Origin: Flavobacteriaceae bacterium 3519-10
GTDB taxonomy: Bacteria > Bacteroidota > Bacteroidia > Flavobacteriales > Weeksellaceae
Length of the DNA stretch: 64,000 nt
Reading direction: 5' to 3'
Assembly (NCBI GenBank): GCA_000023725.1
Contig: CP001673.1
Coordinates: 2,490,342 to 2,554,341, forward strand
A program made the position numbers and the translations under genes. Below the pieces are notes generated by a model, which made no database searches, had not been told where the DNA came from, and saw only the letters and a list, made by a program, of their open reading frames with translations. Shown piece by piece: positions 26,388 through 34,421 of the stretch (the stretch's first letter is position 1; the number at the start of each line of letters is the position of its first letter).

Positions 26388-27404
26388 ATGGATATCCTCA
26401 TAAAATCATTTAACCGCCCCTTTTATCTGGACCGTTGCATCGCTTCGATCTACAGCTTTGTGAGTGGCGATTTTTCAGTTAAAATTTTAGATGACGGAAC
26501 TCCAGAAAAATATCTGCACAAAATTCAAACTAAATATCCGGATGTTGTGATACTTAAATCCGACAGTTATGAAGAAAAATCCCTGGCCATTGCAGAAAAC
26601 CTTAAAGTTGGATCAGAAATAGATGGAAATAAAATTCCGGTTTCTTTCTGGATCGCCGCTGTACAAAAAGCTTCCGACTACTTCATCATTACCGAAGATG
26701 ATGTGTGGTTTACGGAAGAAATTAATGTAGATACACTTCGAACTGAGGTACAAAAATTAAATATCAATCTCATTAAACTGGGTTGGCTCGGAAACGTAAA
26801 AGACGATGTTTACAGTGATCATTTCGCAATTTCAGAGCATCTGGATTCCCTTCAGCCAAAAAATCTGTTGTTAGGGAACAGAAAAATCATGAAAGCATTT
26901 TTCTTTAATGATTATAAATTTTTCAGCCTGCTGTATAAACTCAAACTGGTGGATAACGAAACCAGAAACAAATACTGGCTGTTAAATTCCATTCTGATGG
27001 GGCTTTATAAAAAAGAATACTGGCTTACTATCTGGCAGAATATGAATGGAGAGGTAAACGAAAAAATGCAACTCGTCAACGCGACGGTTTATTACCGAAA
27101 ACACCGAGGAAATCCCAACTTTATTTCTCGCTTGAAAAATGAGGCGATGAAAACAACTTTTCAGTCTTCCGCGACCAATTCTTACCATCAATATGGGTAC
27201 GGTTTCGACGTAAACCGCTTTAATCACATCATCAACGAAGCCTGGCTTTCCGGAGCATTCGATGCGATGGAAAACTTTCCCAACGATTTCAGTTTAGATT
27301 ATTTCGAAAGTTTTATCAAGGATGAAATCCCTGTTGCAGAATTCAGAAAATGGGTCAACCATTTCAAAGTACAATACCGAAAACTGGGCGCCGATGTCAA
27401 CTGA
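26388..27404 (+). CDS. Glycosyltransferase-like protein (GT-A fold, family not assigned)
   Basis: The 338-residue protein begins MDILIKSFNRPFYLDRCIAS and has VKILDDGTPEKY followed later by YFIITEDDVWFTEE, an arrangement like a GT-A nucleotide-sugar fold with an acidic metal site. The C-terminal half shows no motif I know. The start codon follows the previous stop with no gap, and the end overlaps the next start by 11 nt, so it is part of a tightly coupled set. A glycosyltransferase role is inferred from fold-like motifs and context. Confidence 0.7.
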   Translation: MDILIKSFNRPFYLDRCIASIYSFVSGDFSVKILDDGTPEKYLHKIQTKYPDVVILKSDSYEEKSLAIAENLKVGSEIDGNKIPVSFWIAAVQKASDYFIITEDDVWFTEEINVDTLRTEVQKLNINLIKLGWLGNVKDDVYSDHFAISEHLDSLQPKNLLLGNRKIMKAFFFNDYKFFSLLYKLKLVDNETRNKYWLLNSILMGLYKKEYWLTIWQNMNGEVNEKMQLVNATVYYRKHRGNPNFISRLKNEAMKTTFQSSATNSYHQYGYGFDVNRFNHIINEAWLSGAFDAMENFPNDFSLDYFESFIKDEIPVAEFRKWVNHFKVQYRKLGADVN

Positions 27405-28581
27405 AAAAATAAAACTCCTTTTCCGGCACCGTTCAATGGAAATGGGCGGCGTAGAAAAAGTGCTGCTCAGCCTGCTGAATAATCTTGATCATAATAAATT
27501 TGAAATGACGGTTTTGCTGAGTCTTGATCAGGGCGAACTGCGCGATGATTTTCCCGCACACGTCAGGAAAGTTGTTCTGGCAAAAGGAAAAGAAAGCTTC
27601 GATAAAAATAAATTGGTGAATAAAGCGCAACTCGTTGCGAGAAGATTAAAGCTTGAATTTCTCCGCAAATTTCCGCAACTCATTGACAGACACTATTTAA
27701 AAGAATATTTCGATATCGAAATTGCGATGACTTACAACGATTTCGAATTGGTTCTAAATTCATCCAATAAAAAATCAAAAAAAATCGGCTGGTTTCATTC
27801 CGAAATCGATCATCCAAAATTGCATGTTGTTGTGCCGAGGATTTTGGCACAGTTTCCCCGTTTCGATCACATGGTGTACTGCTCCGAAAAAATCAGGGAT
27901 TTGATGCATCATGTTTATCCAGACATCGCGTATCCTGCTGAGAGCGTGATCATCAACGCAATACCGATCGAAGAAATAAAAGAAAAAGCAGGCGAAACAA
28001 TTTCTGATTTGCCCAAAAGCCCGGTTTTTACGTCGGTCGGCAGGCTGCATTCGCGTAAAGGCCACCACATGCTGATGGACGTTCATGCGGAGCTGTTGAA
28101 TGACGGCTATGAACATTCAGTGGTTGTTATCGGGGACGGAGAAGAGCTTCCGAACCTTTTAGCGCAACAGAAAAAACTGAAAGTGGAGAAAACATTTCTA
28201 ATTCTGGGCAACAAAATGAATCCCTATCCTTACATTAAAAACGCGGATTTTTTCATTATGCCGTCCGAATCTGAAGCCTGGCCTCTGGTGATTGCCGAAG
28301 CTCTGATTTTGCAAAAACCCATTATTGCCACCGAGGTTGGCGATGTAGGTCTGATGATCGCGAATAAAAAAACCGGTTATTTAATCAATTATAAAAAAGA
28401 GGAAATGTACGCCGCAATGAAAGAATTCCTGACGAATCCGGTTCTGCTTGAAGACATAAATTACGAACTTAAAAACATTGAAAATCAGTTCGATAACAAA
28501 AAAATATTCAGCGATGTCGAAGAAATAATTTTGGACCTGGCTCATGATCACAAAAAAATGGAGGACAGTATAAATTCATAA
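27394..28581 (+). CDS. Glycosyltransferase family 4
   Basis: This 395-residue GT-B enzyme has HRSMEMGGVEKVLLSLLNNL at the acceptor end, and VFTSVGRLHSRKGHHMLMDV and MPSESEAWPLVIAEALILQK at the donor end, with the E-x7-E motif. I placed the start at ATG 27394 within the end of the preceding gene; a longer start would extend 72 nt further into it. It is probably paralogous to the next gene, with which it shares GGxEKVL near the N-terminus. Confidence 0.93.
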   Translation: MSTEKIKLLFRHRSMEMGGVEKVLLSLLNNLDHNKFEMTVLLSLDQGELRDDFPAHVRKVVLAKGKESFDKNKLVNKAQLVARRLKLEFLRKFPQLIDRHYLKEYFDIEIAMTYNDFELVLNSSNKKSKKIGWFHSEIDHPKLHVVVPRILAQFPRFDHMVYCSEKIRDLMHHVYPDIAYPAESVIINAIPIEEIKEKAGETISDLPKSPVFTSVGRLHSRKGHHMLMDVHAELLNDGYEHSVVVIGDGEELPNLLAQQKKLKVEKTFLILGNKMNPYPYIKNADFFIMPSESEAWPLVIAEALILQKPIIATEVGDVGLMIANKKTGYLINYKKEEMYAAMKEFLTNPVLLEDINYELKNIENQFDNKKIFSDVEEIILDLAHDHKKMEDSINS

Positions 28582-28589
28582 AAAATTCC

Positions 28590-29744
28590 GTGAAAAAAAA
28601 GAAAATCCTAATCAGAATCGGTTCGCTGCGGCATGGCGGCGCGGAGAAAGTATTGGCGACTTTTCTTAAAAAAATACCAACGGATAAATATGAAATCGAT
28701 CTTTTATTAAATCTTTACTCCGGCAAATACCTTTCATATATTCCTGATTATGTGACCGTTCTCTACTTGAACAAAGGCGAAATGATTACCACAAACCGCC
28801 CGAAGGATCTGCCTGTAAAAACTTTTCGGAAACTCTATCAGGGGTTTTTAAAAAGATTTCCAAAGGTTCTGTACAAAACTGTTTTAAAAGGGAAAAAATA
28901 TGATATCGAATTTGCAGCGATCCATGGGATGCGTGATGAAATCCTGAATTCACCTTTGAAATCTTCAAAAAAAATAATCTGGATACATAACGATCTAAAG
29001 AAAACCGGGTTTCACAATTATACAGATTCAGAAATCAGGAAATTTTTCGGGTTCGATAAAATAATGGTGATTTCCGCGAAAATTCAGCAGGATCTTGAAA
29101 ATCTAGCCACAAACAACGATGATCACAGCAAAATCGTACGTATCTACAATCCTTTGGATACTGAAGAAATTCTTGGCAAAGCAAATGAGCCCATCGGAAA
29201 TTATAAATTTTCAAATTCAGTTAAAACATTTGTTTCGGTTGGTACGGTTTTCCCGCAAAAAGGCTTCGACCGTTTACTGAAAGCGCATAAAAGGCTTCTG
29301 GATGAAGGTTTCGAACACCGCATTCTTATCCTCGGCGACGGCTACGATTTTGAAAATCTTAAAAAATTACAGAAAGAACTGGGCCTTTCTGAAACCACGA
29401 CCCTTTTAGGCTATACCGACAATCCGTATCCGTTTGTTAAAGCCGCCGACTTTTACCTCTTAAGTTCGCGTTATGAGGGGTTTCCCACGGTTTTGTCTGA
29501 AGCTGTTGCCCTCAAAAAGAAAATCATTGCAACTGATGTTTCAGGTGTACGTGAACTGCTTGCAGACGGAAAATTGGGTCTGATTACAGATAATAGTGAA
29601 GAGGGAATTTACAGCGGCATCAGAACGGCGCTCACTAATCCTCAGGATTTCGAAATGTATGTGGAAAATCTTAGACGGTACGAAATGCCGTTCAACCTCG
29701 AAAATTCAGTACGGTCGATCATGAAAATTATTGATGAACTTTAG
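28590..29744 (+). CDS. Glycosyltransferase family 4
   Basis: This 384-residue GT-B enzyme starts at a GTG codon, giving KKKKILIRIGSLRHGGAEKV. The donor domain has FVSVGTVFPQKGFDRLLKAH and LLSSRYEGFPTVLSEAVALK, with the E-x7-E pair. Overall layout and motifs resemble the upstream neighbour, suggesting an old duplication. It starts 8 nt after the previous stop. Confidence 0.93.
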   Translation: MKKKKILIRIGSLRHGGAEKVLATFLKKIPTDKYEIDLLLNLYSGKYLSYIPDYVTVLYLNKGEMITTNRPKDLPVKTFRKLYQGFLKRFPKVLYKTVLKGKKYDIEFAAIHGMRDEILNSPLKSSKKIIWIHNDLKKTGFHNYTDSEIRKFFGFDKIMVISAKIQQDLENLATNNDDHSKIVRIYNPLDTEEILGKANEPIGNYKFSNSVKTFVSVGTVFPQKGFDRLLKAHKRLLDEGFEHRILILGDGYDFENLKKLQKELGLSETTTLLGYTDNPYPFVKAADFYLLSSRYEGFPTVLSEAVALKKKIIATDVSGVRELLADGKLGLITDNSEEGIYSGIRTALTNPQDFEMYVENLRRYEMPFNLENSVRSIMKIIDEL

Positions 29745-29754
29745 CGTAAACTTC

Positions 29755-29762
29755 TAACTTTG
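29755..29762 (+). promoter_or_regulatory. -7 promoter element for the second acyltransferase
   Basis: TAACTTTG matches TAnnTTTG and ends 5 nt before the ATG at 29768, so the mRNA would have almost no leader. Confidence 0.55.
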
Positions 29763-29767
29763 TGGCG

Positions 29768-30325
29768 ATGGCTCAACATTCAATTATCCAGAAAGATTTC
29801 TTCCGCGAAAGCGGGAAAATATTCTCGTCTGCGGAGATTTGGGCAAAATGCATCAATCCGAATCTGCATTTCATTTACATCTTGAGAAAGTGCCAGAGCC
29901 ACCCAAAAAAATCTGTTTTAGGCATGTTCTGGCGTCTGGTTCTGCGACGCCATCAGATAAAATATGGCTTCCAGATCTATCCGGAAACGCAGATTGGTGA
30001 AGGTTTTTACCTCGGGCATTGGGGCGCAGTGGTCATCAATCCAAAAACCAAAATCGGCAAAAACTGCAATATCGCGCAAGGCGTTACTATCGCGCAGGCC
30101 AACCGCGGAAAAAACGAGGGCGTACCCACAATAGGAAATGAGGTCTGGATCGGCCCTAACGCCGTTCTGGTCGGAAATATCACTATTGGGAATAATGTGC
30201 TGATCGCGCCAAATGCGTACGTGAATTTCGACGTTCCCGCCAATTCAGTGGTGATAGGAAATCCCGCGACGTACACCGAAAACCTCAATGCAACCGAAGG
30301 ATATATCAATAATAAAATCGGCTGA
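29768..30325 (+). CDS. Serine O-acetyltransferase-like hexapeptide acyltransferase
   Basis: This 185-residue protein has an alpha-helical N-terminal part and hexapeptide repeats from about residue 65 (YPETQIGEGFYLGHWGAVVI, TKIGKNCNIAQGVTI, PTIGNEVWIGPNAVLVGNIT). The GHWGAVVI histidine and general layout resemble CysE-type serine acetyltransferases, but proteins like this at the end of glycan loci often acetylate sugars (WcaB-like). ATG 29768 is chosen over GTG 29762, which lies in the promoter element. It closes the polysaccharide locus. Confidence 0.87.
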   Translation: MAQHSIIQKDFFRESGKIFSSAEIWAKCINPNLHFIYILRKCQSHPKKSVLGMFWRLVLRRHQIKYGFQIYPETQIGEGFYLGHWGAVVINPKTKIGKNCNIAQGVTIAQANRGKNEGVPTIGNEVWIGPNAVLVGNITIGNNVLIAPNAYVNFDVPANSVVIGNPATYTENLNATEGYINNKIG

Positions 30326-30366
30326 CAGCGCTGAGACGCATTTTTTATTATTAAATCTTGTTAATG

Positions 30367-30399
30367 TTTGCCCGTTTTAAAATGTAATTTATATTTTTG
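30367..30399 (+). promoter_or_regulatory. Promoter of the carbonic anhydrase/SulP cassette
   Basis: TTTG (30367-30370) and TATTTTTG (30392-30399) are separated by 21 nt, a full match to the Bacteroidota -33/-7 pattern. The predicted leader is about 70 nt long. Confidence 0.7.
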
Positions 30400-30472
30400 T
30401 GGGCGATCGATTTTATCTGTTGAATTCAAACTGAACTCATAGAAAATTATATAACGTTGATTATCGGCCCAA

Positions 30473-31153
30473 ATGAAAAAATCGTACGAAGTTATCTTTG
30501 AAAATAACCGAAAGTGGGTTGAAAGCAAACTTGCAGAAGACAAAGACTTCTTCAAAACACTTTCAGGCTCACAAAATCCTGATTATCTTTACATTGGATG
30601 CTCAGACAGCAGGGTTTCGGCGGAAGAAATGATGGGTTTGAAACCGGGTGAGGTTTTCGTTTCCAGAAATGTGGGGAACCTCGTAAACAACTTGGATCTC
30701 AACGTAACGTCAGCGATTCAGTATGCAGTTGAGCATTTAAAAGTAAAACATATCATCGTCTGCGGACATTATGGCTGTGGCGGTGTTCGGGCAGCGATGA
30801 CTCCTGAAGATTTAGGAATCCTGAATCCCTGGCTGAGAAATATCCGCGATGTATACAGGCTTCATCAACAGGAACTGGACGCGATAACTGACGAACAGAA
30901 ACGCTATGACAGACTTGTGGAACTGAACGTTCTGGAGCAGTGCATCAACGTAATAAAAATGGCTGTGGTGCAGGAAGAATATCTGGTAGATGAATATCCT
31001 ATCGTTCATGGCTGGGTTTTCGACCTTCGTACAGGCAAAATAATTGATCTTGAAATAGATTTTGAGAGTACCTTAAAAGATATTCAGAAAATATACAACC
31101 TTACCAATTCCGATTGGGTGATGAGCAAGAAAAACAATAAAAACCTCATCTGA
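30473..31153 (+). CDS. Beta-class carbonic anhydrase
   Basis: This 226-residue zinc enzyme interconverts CO2 and bicarbonate. The zinc ligands are Cys43, His99 and Cys102 (CSDSRVS and HYGCGG motifs), with Asp45 and Arg47 forming the usual dyad. The sequence is of the plant/enterobacterial-type Can branch. It is the first gene of a four-gene cassette with a small secreted protein, a SulP transporter and a second carbonic anhydrase. No signal peptide is seen, so it is cytoplasmic. Confidence 0.96.
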   Translation: MKKSYEVIFENNRKWVESKLAEDKDFFKTLSGSQNPDYLYIGCSDSRVSAEEMMGLKPGEVFVSRNVGNLVNNLDLNVTSAIQYAVEHLKVKHIIVCGHYGCGGVRAAMTPEDLGILNPWLRNIRDVYRLHQQELDAITDEQKRYDRLVELNVLEQCINVIKMAVVQEEYLVDEYPIVHGWVFDLRTGKIIDLEIDFESTLKDIQKIYNLTNSDWVMSKKNNKNLI

Positions 31154-31168
31154 TTTAGATAAAACAAA

Positions 31169-31462
31169 ATGAAAATCTGGAGTATCATTACATTGACGGT
31201 CTTCCTGAATTTTATGGCTTTACCAAGTATTGCCGTAGCTTTCGGGTGGGATTTACCGGCGACCAATGTGGTGATATCCGAAGAAGAAAGCCAGCATTCT
31301 CCGTTGATTATTAACGAAAAAACCGTTCCGGACACTTTAAATGTCCACGATTTTATTAAATTTTTTCAGGCCGACCTGAACAGCCAGTCTTTCCTCTGCG
31401 CTGACGATTCAGTTCACCTATCGCCTTTCCTCACGATATTTTCCCCTCCTCCCGAAGCGTAA
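31169..31462 (+). CDS. Small secreted protein of unknown function between carbonic anhydrase and SulP genes
   Basis: The 97-residue product has an N-terminal hydrophobic signal (KIWSIITLTVFLNFMALPS) and a short acidic and Pro-rich mature part ending in SPFLTIFSPPPEA. No domain is recognised. It starts 15 nt after the carbonic anhydrase gene and is probably co-transcribed with it. I believe similar short proteins accompany these genes in other flavobacteria, but this comes from memory and is not checked. Whether it is exported or membrane-anchored cannot be decided. Confidence 0.75.
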   Translation: MKIWSIITLTVFLNFMALPSIAVAFGWDLPATNVVISEEESQHSPLIINEKTVPDTLNVHDFIKFFQADLNSQSFLCADDSVHLSPFLTIFSPPPEA

Positions 31463-31585
31463 TTTTTTTCCGCATCTGTCTGTTGCTGTTTCTTTCGAAA
31501 CGGACGCATACTTGTGATTAAAATTATTTTTCAACACTGTAATTTACTCCTACGCAGTATTTTACGTTATACCACTTTTTCAAAA

Positions 31586-33181
31586 ATGAAAAAAGCAAAA
31601 TCTATATATGGAGGGATTAAAGAAAATTTCCCTTCCGGCCTCGTCGTCTTTCTTGTTGCACTTCCACTTTGTTTAGGGATTGCACTTGCATCCGGCGCAC
31701 CGCCACTTTCCGGCATTATTGCAGGAATCATCGGCGGCCTCGTTGTGGGTTACCTCAGTAATTCCAACATCTCCGTTTCGGGACCTGCAGCCGGTCTTAC
31801 GGCAATTGTACTTACGGCTATTACTGATCTTGGCGCATTTGAGCTGTTTCTGTGCGCCGGTCTGATTGCCGGATTACTTCAACTGATTCTCGGTTTTGTC
31901 CGCGCGGGAAGTATCTCGAACTATTTTCCAACCAATGTGATTGAAGGAATGCTCGCTGGCATCGGGATCATTATTATTTTAACCCAAATACCCAATGCTT
32001 TCGGGTTCACAAACGGTTTCGAGACCAAAGAAACGCTATTCGAAAACGGTTTCAATCCGGCCTATTTCGGGCAACTGGCATCGGGAGTTCACATGGGTGC
32101 GGTGATTGTCACTCTAGTTTCAGTTTCAATACTGCTTGCTTGGGACAAGTTCCCGGTTTTAAAGAAAATAAAAATGATTCCGGGAGCGCTTGTTGCAGTA
32201 GCAGCGGGCATCCTACTCAATTATATTTTCGTCGTATCCGGAAGTTCGTTAGCGATCGGGCCTGAGCATTTGGTTTCACTTCCGGTTCCGCAAACAGCGG
32301 CAGACTTTACGAATATGCTGGTTTTCCCGGATCTGAACGGTTTTCTAAATCCAAAAGTGTGGATCGTCGGTGCAACAATCGCGATTGTGGCATCTATTGA
32401 AACGCTTCTTTGTATTGAAGCTTCAGACCGTCTCGATACGCACCGCCGGATTACAGACACCAATCTTGAACTCCGTGCGCAGGGCATCGGAAACCTGCTT
32501 TCCGCTGCGATTGGCGGCCTTCCGATGACTTCGGTTGTGGTGAGGAGTTCTGCAAATGCAAGTGCGGGAGCTACCTCCAAAACCTCGACGATGATTCATG
32601 GTGTGCTGCTTTTGGTCTGCGTACTTACAATTCCGTTTATTTTGAATTTAATTCCGCTAGCCACGCTAGCCGCGGTTCTGATTCTGGTAGGTTATAAACT
32701 CGCGAAACCCGCTACAATCATGCATTTCTGGCACAAAGGGAAATATCAGTTCATCCCTTTTATTGCGACTGTAATTGCTGTTGTATCACTTGATTTGCTC
32801 AAAGGTGTTGGAATCGGATTGCTGATTTCAGTTTTCTATATCCTTCAGGGAAACATGAAACGGGCGTATTATCTGAGTCGCGAAGATTTGGATGATGCCG
32901 ATGATATTAACATTAAACTGGCCGAGGAAGTTTCATTTCTGAATAAAGCAGCCATCAAGAAAACACTTAAAAATGTAAGACCAAACTCAAAAGTGTGTAT
33001 TGATGCACGCTCAACGTCCTACATCGCGACCGACATTCTGGATATGATCCAGGAATTCGCCAACATCAGAGCGAAAGAAGAAGATATTGAAGTTACACTG
33101 CTCGGTTTCAAAACATCTTACCGCGAATACGCAGAAGACGAAGATTCGCACGTAATCATCGCACACAGAAGAGCAATATAA
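31586..33181 (+). CDS. SulP family inorganic anion transporter
   Basis: This 531-residue protein has 10-12 transmembrane segments with the SulP signatures SGLVVFLVALPLCLGIALAS, SVSGPAAGLTAIV and ASIETLLCIEASDRLD, followed by a cytoplasmic C-terminal STAS-like domain (about 450-531). The start at ATG 31586 gives MKKAKSIYGG; a longer frame from 31514 adds residues with no homology. SulP proteins carry sulfate, bicarbonate or other anions. Flanking carbonic anhydrases on both sides favour bicarbonate, as in BicA-type carriers, though sulfate cannot be excluded. Confidence 0.94.
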   Translation: MKKAKSIYGGIKENFPSGLVVFLVALPLCLGIALASGAPPLSGIIAGIIGGLVVGYLSNSNISVSGPAAGLTAIVLTAITDLGAFELFLCAGLIAGLLQLILGFVRAGSISNYFPTNVIEGMLAGIGIIIILTQIPNAFGFTNGFETKETLFENGFNPAYFGQLASGVHMGAVIVTLVSVSILLAWDKFPVLKKIKMIPGALVAVAAGILLNYIFVVSGSSLAIGPEHLVSLPVPQTAADFTNMLVFPDLNGFLNPKVWIVGATIAIVASIETLLCIEASDRLDTHRRITDTNLELRAQGIGNLLSAAIGGLPMTSVVVRSSANASAGATSKTSTMIHGVLLLVCVLTIPFILNLIPLATLAAVLILVGYKLAKPATIMHFWHKGKYQFIPFIATVIAVVSLDLLKGVGIGLLISVFYILQGNMKRAYYLSREDLDDADDINIKLAEEVSFLNKAAIKKTLKNVRPNSKVCIDARSTSYIATDILDMIQEFANIRAKEEDIEVTLLGFKTSYREYAEDEDSHVIIAHRRAI

Positions 33182-33211
33182 TAGTTAAGTAATAAAGAAT
33201 TTAAAAAAATA

Positions 33212-33847
33212 ATGAAAGCACATACATTAGAAACCCAAACCACAACCACTCCGGATAAAGCCCTGAAATTTCTGCAGGAAGGCAACCAACGTTTTGTACA
33301 GAACCTTAAAATGAACCGCAATTTATTAGAGCAGGTTAATGATACCCGCGCCGGACAATGGCCTTTCGCCGTGGTTTTAAGCTGTATTGACAGCCGCACT
33401 TCCGCGGAGCTGATTTTCGATCAGGGATTAGGAGACATTTTCAGCATCCGTATCGCCGGGAATTTTGTGAATAAAGACATCCTTGGCTCCATGGAATTTG
33501 GCTGTAATGTTGCGGGATCAAAACTTGTTGTAGTCTTAGGCCACAGCAAATGCGGCGCACTGAAAGGCGGTCTTGATGCGCGAAGTATTGAACCGGCCGG
33601 CATGGAAAATCTTAACCATCTGATCAGCAATTTTGAAGGCTGCATCAATGAGATTCTGCGCGAAGGTGAAGAACGTTCTTCCTCAAACAGCGATCTTCTC
33701 GAAAGGCTGAACGTCTGCAATATTAAACGCACCATTTCGGATATCCGCTCGCAGAGTTCAACACTCCGTAAACTCGAGGAAGAAGGCAGCATAAAGATTG
33801 TGGGCGCGAATTACTGCGTTGAAAGTGGCGTTGTAAGCTGGCTTTAA
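33212..33847 (+). CDS. Beta-class carbonic anhydrase
   Basis: This second, 211-residue beta-carbonic anhydrase has zinc ligands Cys58, His111 and Cys114 (CIDSRTS and GHSKCGA motifs) with Asp60 and Arg62. It differs clearly from the first copy and belongs to another branch of the family. It starts 30 nt after the SulP gene and ends directly against the convergent pth gene. It would serve CO2/bicarbonate exchange next to the transporter in the cytoplasm. Confidence 0.96.
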   Translation: MKAHTLETQTTTTPDKALKFLQEGNQRFVQNLKMNRNLLEQVNDTRAGQWPFAVVLSCIDSRTSAELIFDQGLGDIFSIRIAGNFVNKDILGSMEFGCNVAGSKLVVVLGHSKCGALKGGLDARSIEPAGMENLNHLISNFEGCINEILREGEERSSSNSDLLERLNVCNIKRTISDIRSQSSTLRKLEEEGSIKIVGANYCVESGVVSWL

Positions 33848-34411
33848 TTATTTACCGTTAAAACCGGTCATTGCGTTCTGAATTCCGGCGAAAACAAAGG
33901 ACAGACATGCTTTAGAAAACTTCTCGATTCTTTCGGGAAGTTTTTCTTTTTCGTCTTCGCTCCATTTTCCGAGCACATAATCTACCTGCTTTCCTTCAGA
34001 GAATTCAGCCGAAATCCCGAAACGCAAACGCGGATAATTCTGTGTCTGCAACTGCTCCTGAATGCTTTTCAAACCGTTATGTCCGGCATCTGAGCCTTTC
34101 ATTTTCATCCTTAAAGTACCAAAAGGCAAAGAAAGATCGTCAGTAACAATCATTAAATTTTCGACCGGAATATTTTCTTTCTGAAGCCAGAATTTCACGG
34201 CGTTTCCCGAAAGGTTCATATAAGTATCGGGCTTTAGAATAAAAACCTTCCGGCCTTTATATTTGCCTTCAGCCATCAGGCCGAAATTGGAAGGTTTAAA
34301 CGGAGCTTCAATGGTTTCTGCAATTTTCTCAGCAACTTTAAACCCGACATTGTGCCGGGTTTCAGTATATTCATCTCCTTTATTGCCGAGACCAACTATA
34401 AGATATTTCAT
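33848..34411 (-). CDS. pth: Peptidyl-tRNA hydrolase
   Basis: This 187-residue enzyme cleaves peptidyl-tRNA released from stalled ribosomes. It has the Pth pattern LIVGLGNKGDEYTETRHNVGF with Asn10 and catalytic His20, plus DDLSLPFGTLRMKMKGSDAG and HNGLKSI. The stop codon directly abuts the stop of the convergent carbonic anhydrase gene. It follows a lipoprotein gene on the same strand 10 nt upstream. Confidence 0.97.
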   Translation of the reverse strand: MKYLIVGLGNKGDEYTETRHNVGFKVAEKIAETIEAPFKPSNFGLMAEGKYKGRKVFILKPDTYMNLSGNAVKFWLQKENIPVENLMIVTDDLSLPFGTLRMKMKGSDAGHNGLKSIQEQLQTQNYPRLRFGISAEFSEGKQVDYVLGKWSEDEKEKLPERIEKFSKACLSFVFAGIQNAMTGFNGK

Positions 34412-34421
34412 CTCAAAAATT

